Positions 5,739 to 6,368 of a stretch of 6,368 bases of DNA are shown here, piece after piece (positions within the stretch are counted from its first letter, which is position 1; the number at the start of each line of letters is the position of its first letter). Position numbers and translations under genes: made by a program. The notes below the pieces were generated by a model that was not told where the DNA came from, searched no databases, and was given only the letters and a program-made list of their open reading frames with translations. The stretch comes from Flectobacillus roseus (GTDB taxonomy: Bacteria > Bacteroidota > Bacteroidia > Cytophagales > Spirosomataceae), in the NCBI RefSeq assembly GCF_030056665.1, contig NZ_JASHIG010000024.1. One strand, 5' to 3'.

Positions 5739-6368
5739 GAATAGCCTTGATAACCCTAAGCATATTGCTCAACGTTGTTACACTGGCACAAAAGCCAAGT
5801 AAAAAGCCCCATAAAATTAGCTTTGAACAAAAAATACAAATAGCCGATAAACTTTTTAAAGAAGGTAAAACCATTGAATCCATACAAAGCTATAATATAG
5901 CTCGTATTTTGGCTGGGACTGATAATGCCAAACATACAGTAGTGGACAAGCGTATTGAAGCAGTATTTAAAGCCATAGAAAAACAAAAAGAAGAAGCATT
6001 GCAAAATGAGCAAAAAGCCAAACTAGCAGAAGCTACAGCAAAGAAAAGTGAACAAAAAGCCCAAAAAGCCACAAACAATGCTTTAGCATTGTTTGTGGCT
6101 TCGGAGGCAGGTAAAGTGAACCCTATACAAGGTTTAAGACTTATAGAAAAAGTAATGCCTTGTGCAAATGATACCAATAGCATTAATATTATCAAAGAAG
6201 CCAAGAAAGAAATTTTCAAACAAAGTAATAGCCATCAATTTCAAGAAAAAAGAAGATACACAAAGACAACAGATGTTACTTTTTCTCAAGATAGTCAATG
6301 GCTCATCACTACAGATATGAATGATAACTACAAAGTTTGGTCTGTACAAACAGGAAAATATCCAGAAT
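5735..6368 (+). CDS. Exported WD40-repeat protein with TPR-like and coiled-coil N-terminus (3' end outside window)
   Basis: The ATG at 5735 overlaps the ATPase stop codon (ATGA), indicating translational coupling. The frame stays open to the right edge, giving 211 visible residues. Residues 1-19 (MRIALITLSILLNVVTLAQ) are a clear signal peptide with likely cleavage near A18/Q19 and no lipobox cysteine. Residues 30-60 look like a TPR-type helical pair (IQIADKLFKEGKTIESIQSY). Residues 78-113 are a Lys/Glu/Ala/Gln-rich coiled coil. Residues 114-140 (NNALALFVASEAG, GLRLIEKVM) match the helical lead-in ('A..lA..A....P..ALrLaekA') seen just before WD40 propellers in fused STAND-WD40 proteins. Residues 180-208 are a first blade: VTFSQDSQWLITTD ending in YKVWSVQTGKY. 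The full protein probably carries one or two propellers. Export puts the putative ligand-binding part in the periplasm, opposite the cytosolic ATPase. The function as sensor is inferred from the architecture. Confidence 0.88.
   Translation, partial: MRIALITLSILLNVVTLAQKPSKKPHKISFEQKIQIADKLFKEGKTIESIQSYNIARILAGTDNAKHTVVDKRIEAVFKAIEKQKEEALQNEQKAKLAEATAKKSEQKAQKATNNALALFVASEAGKVNPIQGLRLIEKVMPCANDTNSINIIKEAKKEIFKQSNSHQFQEKRRYTKTTDVTFSQDSQWLITTDMNDNYKVWSVQTGKYPE
6066..6101 (+). repeat. Perfect 16-bp inverted repeat inside the WD40 gene
   Basis: AAGCCACAAACAATGC (6066-6081) and GCATTGTTTGTGGCTT (6086-6101) are exact reverse complements around a 4-nt TTTA loop. The hairpin lies wholly within the coding region of the exported WD40 protein, at residues 111-123, between the coiled coil and the helical lead-in to the propeller. 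No T-run follows, so it is not an intrinsic terminator. It could pause ribosomes, protect or target the mRNA, or be a small insertion scar; nothing in the sequence decides between these. Confidence 0.85.

Noticed and set aside
5521..5883. Reverse-strand frame of 120 residues across the ATPase/WD40 junction
   Set aside because: It overlaps two well-supported + genes, is low-complexity hydrophobic, and has no recognisable motif.
5993..6075. Repeated AAAAGCC-type words suggesting a short tandem repeat
   Set aside because: They follow from recurring Lys-Ala codons in the coiled coil (QKAKL, EQKAQKA); spacing is irregular and there are no exact tandem units.
5890..6219. Reverse-strand frame of 109 residues with a hydrophobic, signal-peptide-like start
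   Set aside because: It is the antisense shadow of the Lys/Glu/Ala-rich coiled-coil region of the WD40 gene; antisense of Lys-rich codons gives Phe/Leu/Ser-rich translation. The + frame has a coupled start, a signal peptide and a WD40 blade.

Overview
The window is AT-rich. Every real gene lies on the + strand, the starts lack Shine-Dalgarno sequences, and the protein families present are common in Bacteroidota. A member of that phylum (a Cytophagia- or Saprospiria-like free-living bacterium) is the best guess. This is inference from composition and gene content, because there is no rRNA or other phylogenetic marker here.

Left module (1-2445), closed by a strong intrinsic terminator at 2475-2522. 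It holds the 3' end of a large gene that enters from the left edge, whose visible part resembles the C-terminal region of strawberry-notch-type helicase proteins found on plasmids, integrative elements and phages. Next is a 350-residue protein of unknown function with a possible sliding-clamp-like pattern, overlapping its neighbour by 8 nt. Last is a 233-residue charged, coiled-coil protein. The first two proteins end in nearly the same tail (KYxYRLRLQLQ...). A terminator-shaped hairpin sits inside the first codons of the second gene. The module looks like replication or DNA-processing backbone of a mobile element rather than housekeeping genes.

Intergenic region (2446-2692). It carries the terminator and one weak Bacteroidota-type promoter candidate.

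Right module (2693 to the right edge). This is a tight three-gene operon with a 4-nt gap and then a 4-nt ATGA overlap. Gene A is a SIR2-like/TIR fusion whose SIR2 signature motifs are eroded while the TIR motifs look intact. Gene B is an nSTAND-type P-loop ATPase with Walker A, Walker B and a winged-helix-like region, then one transmembrane helix and a short exported helical tail. Gene C, cut by the window end, begins with a signal peptide, followed by a TPR-like helical pair, a Lys/Glu/Ala-rich coiled coil and the first blade of a WD40 propeller. ATPase, membrane helix and WD40 repeats commonly occur in one polypeptide; here the chain is divided just after the membrane helix and the WD40 half has its own export signal. 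The inferred working model is a WD40 sensor outside the cytoplasmic membrane, a membrane-anchored STAND ATPase as switch, and a cytosolic TIR NADase as effector. This would be a membrane-spanning conflict or defence system placed beside mobile-element genes.

No tRNA, rRNA, CRISPR array, insertion sequence or attachment site was recognised.
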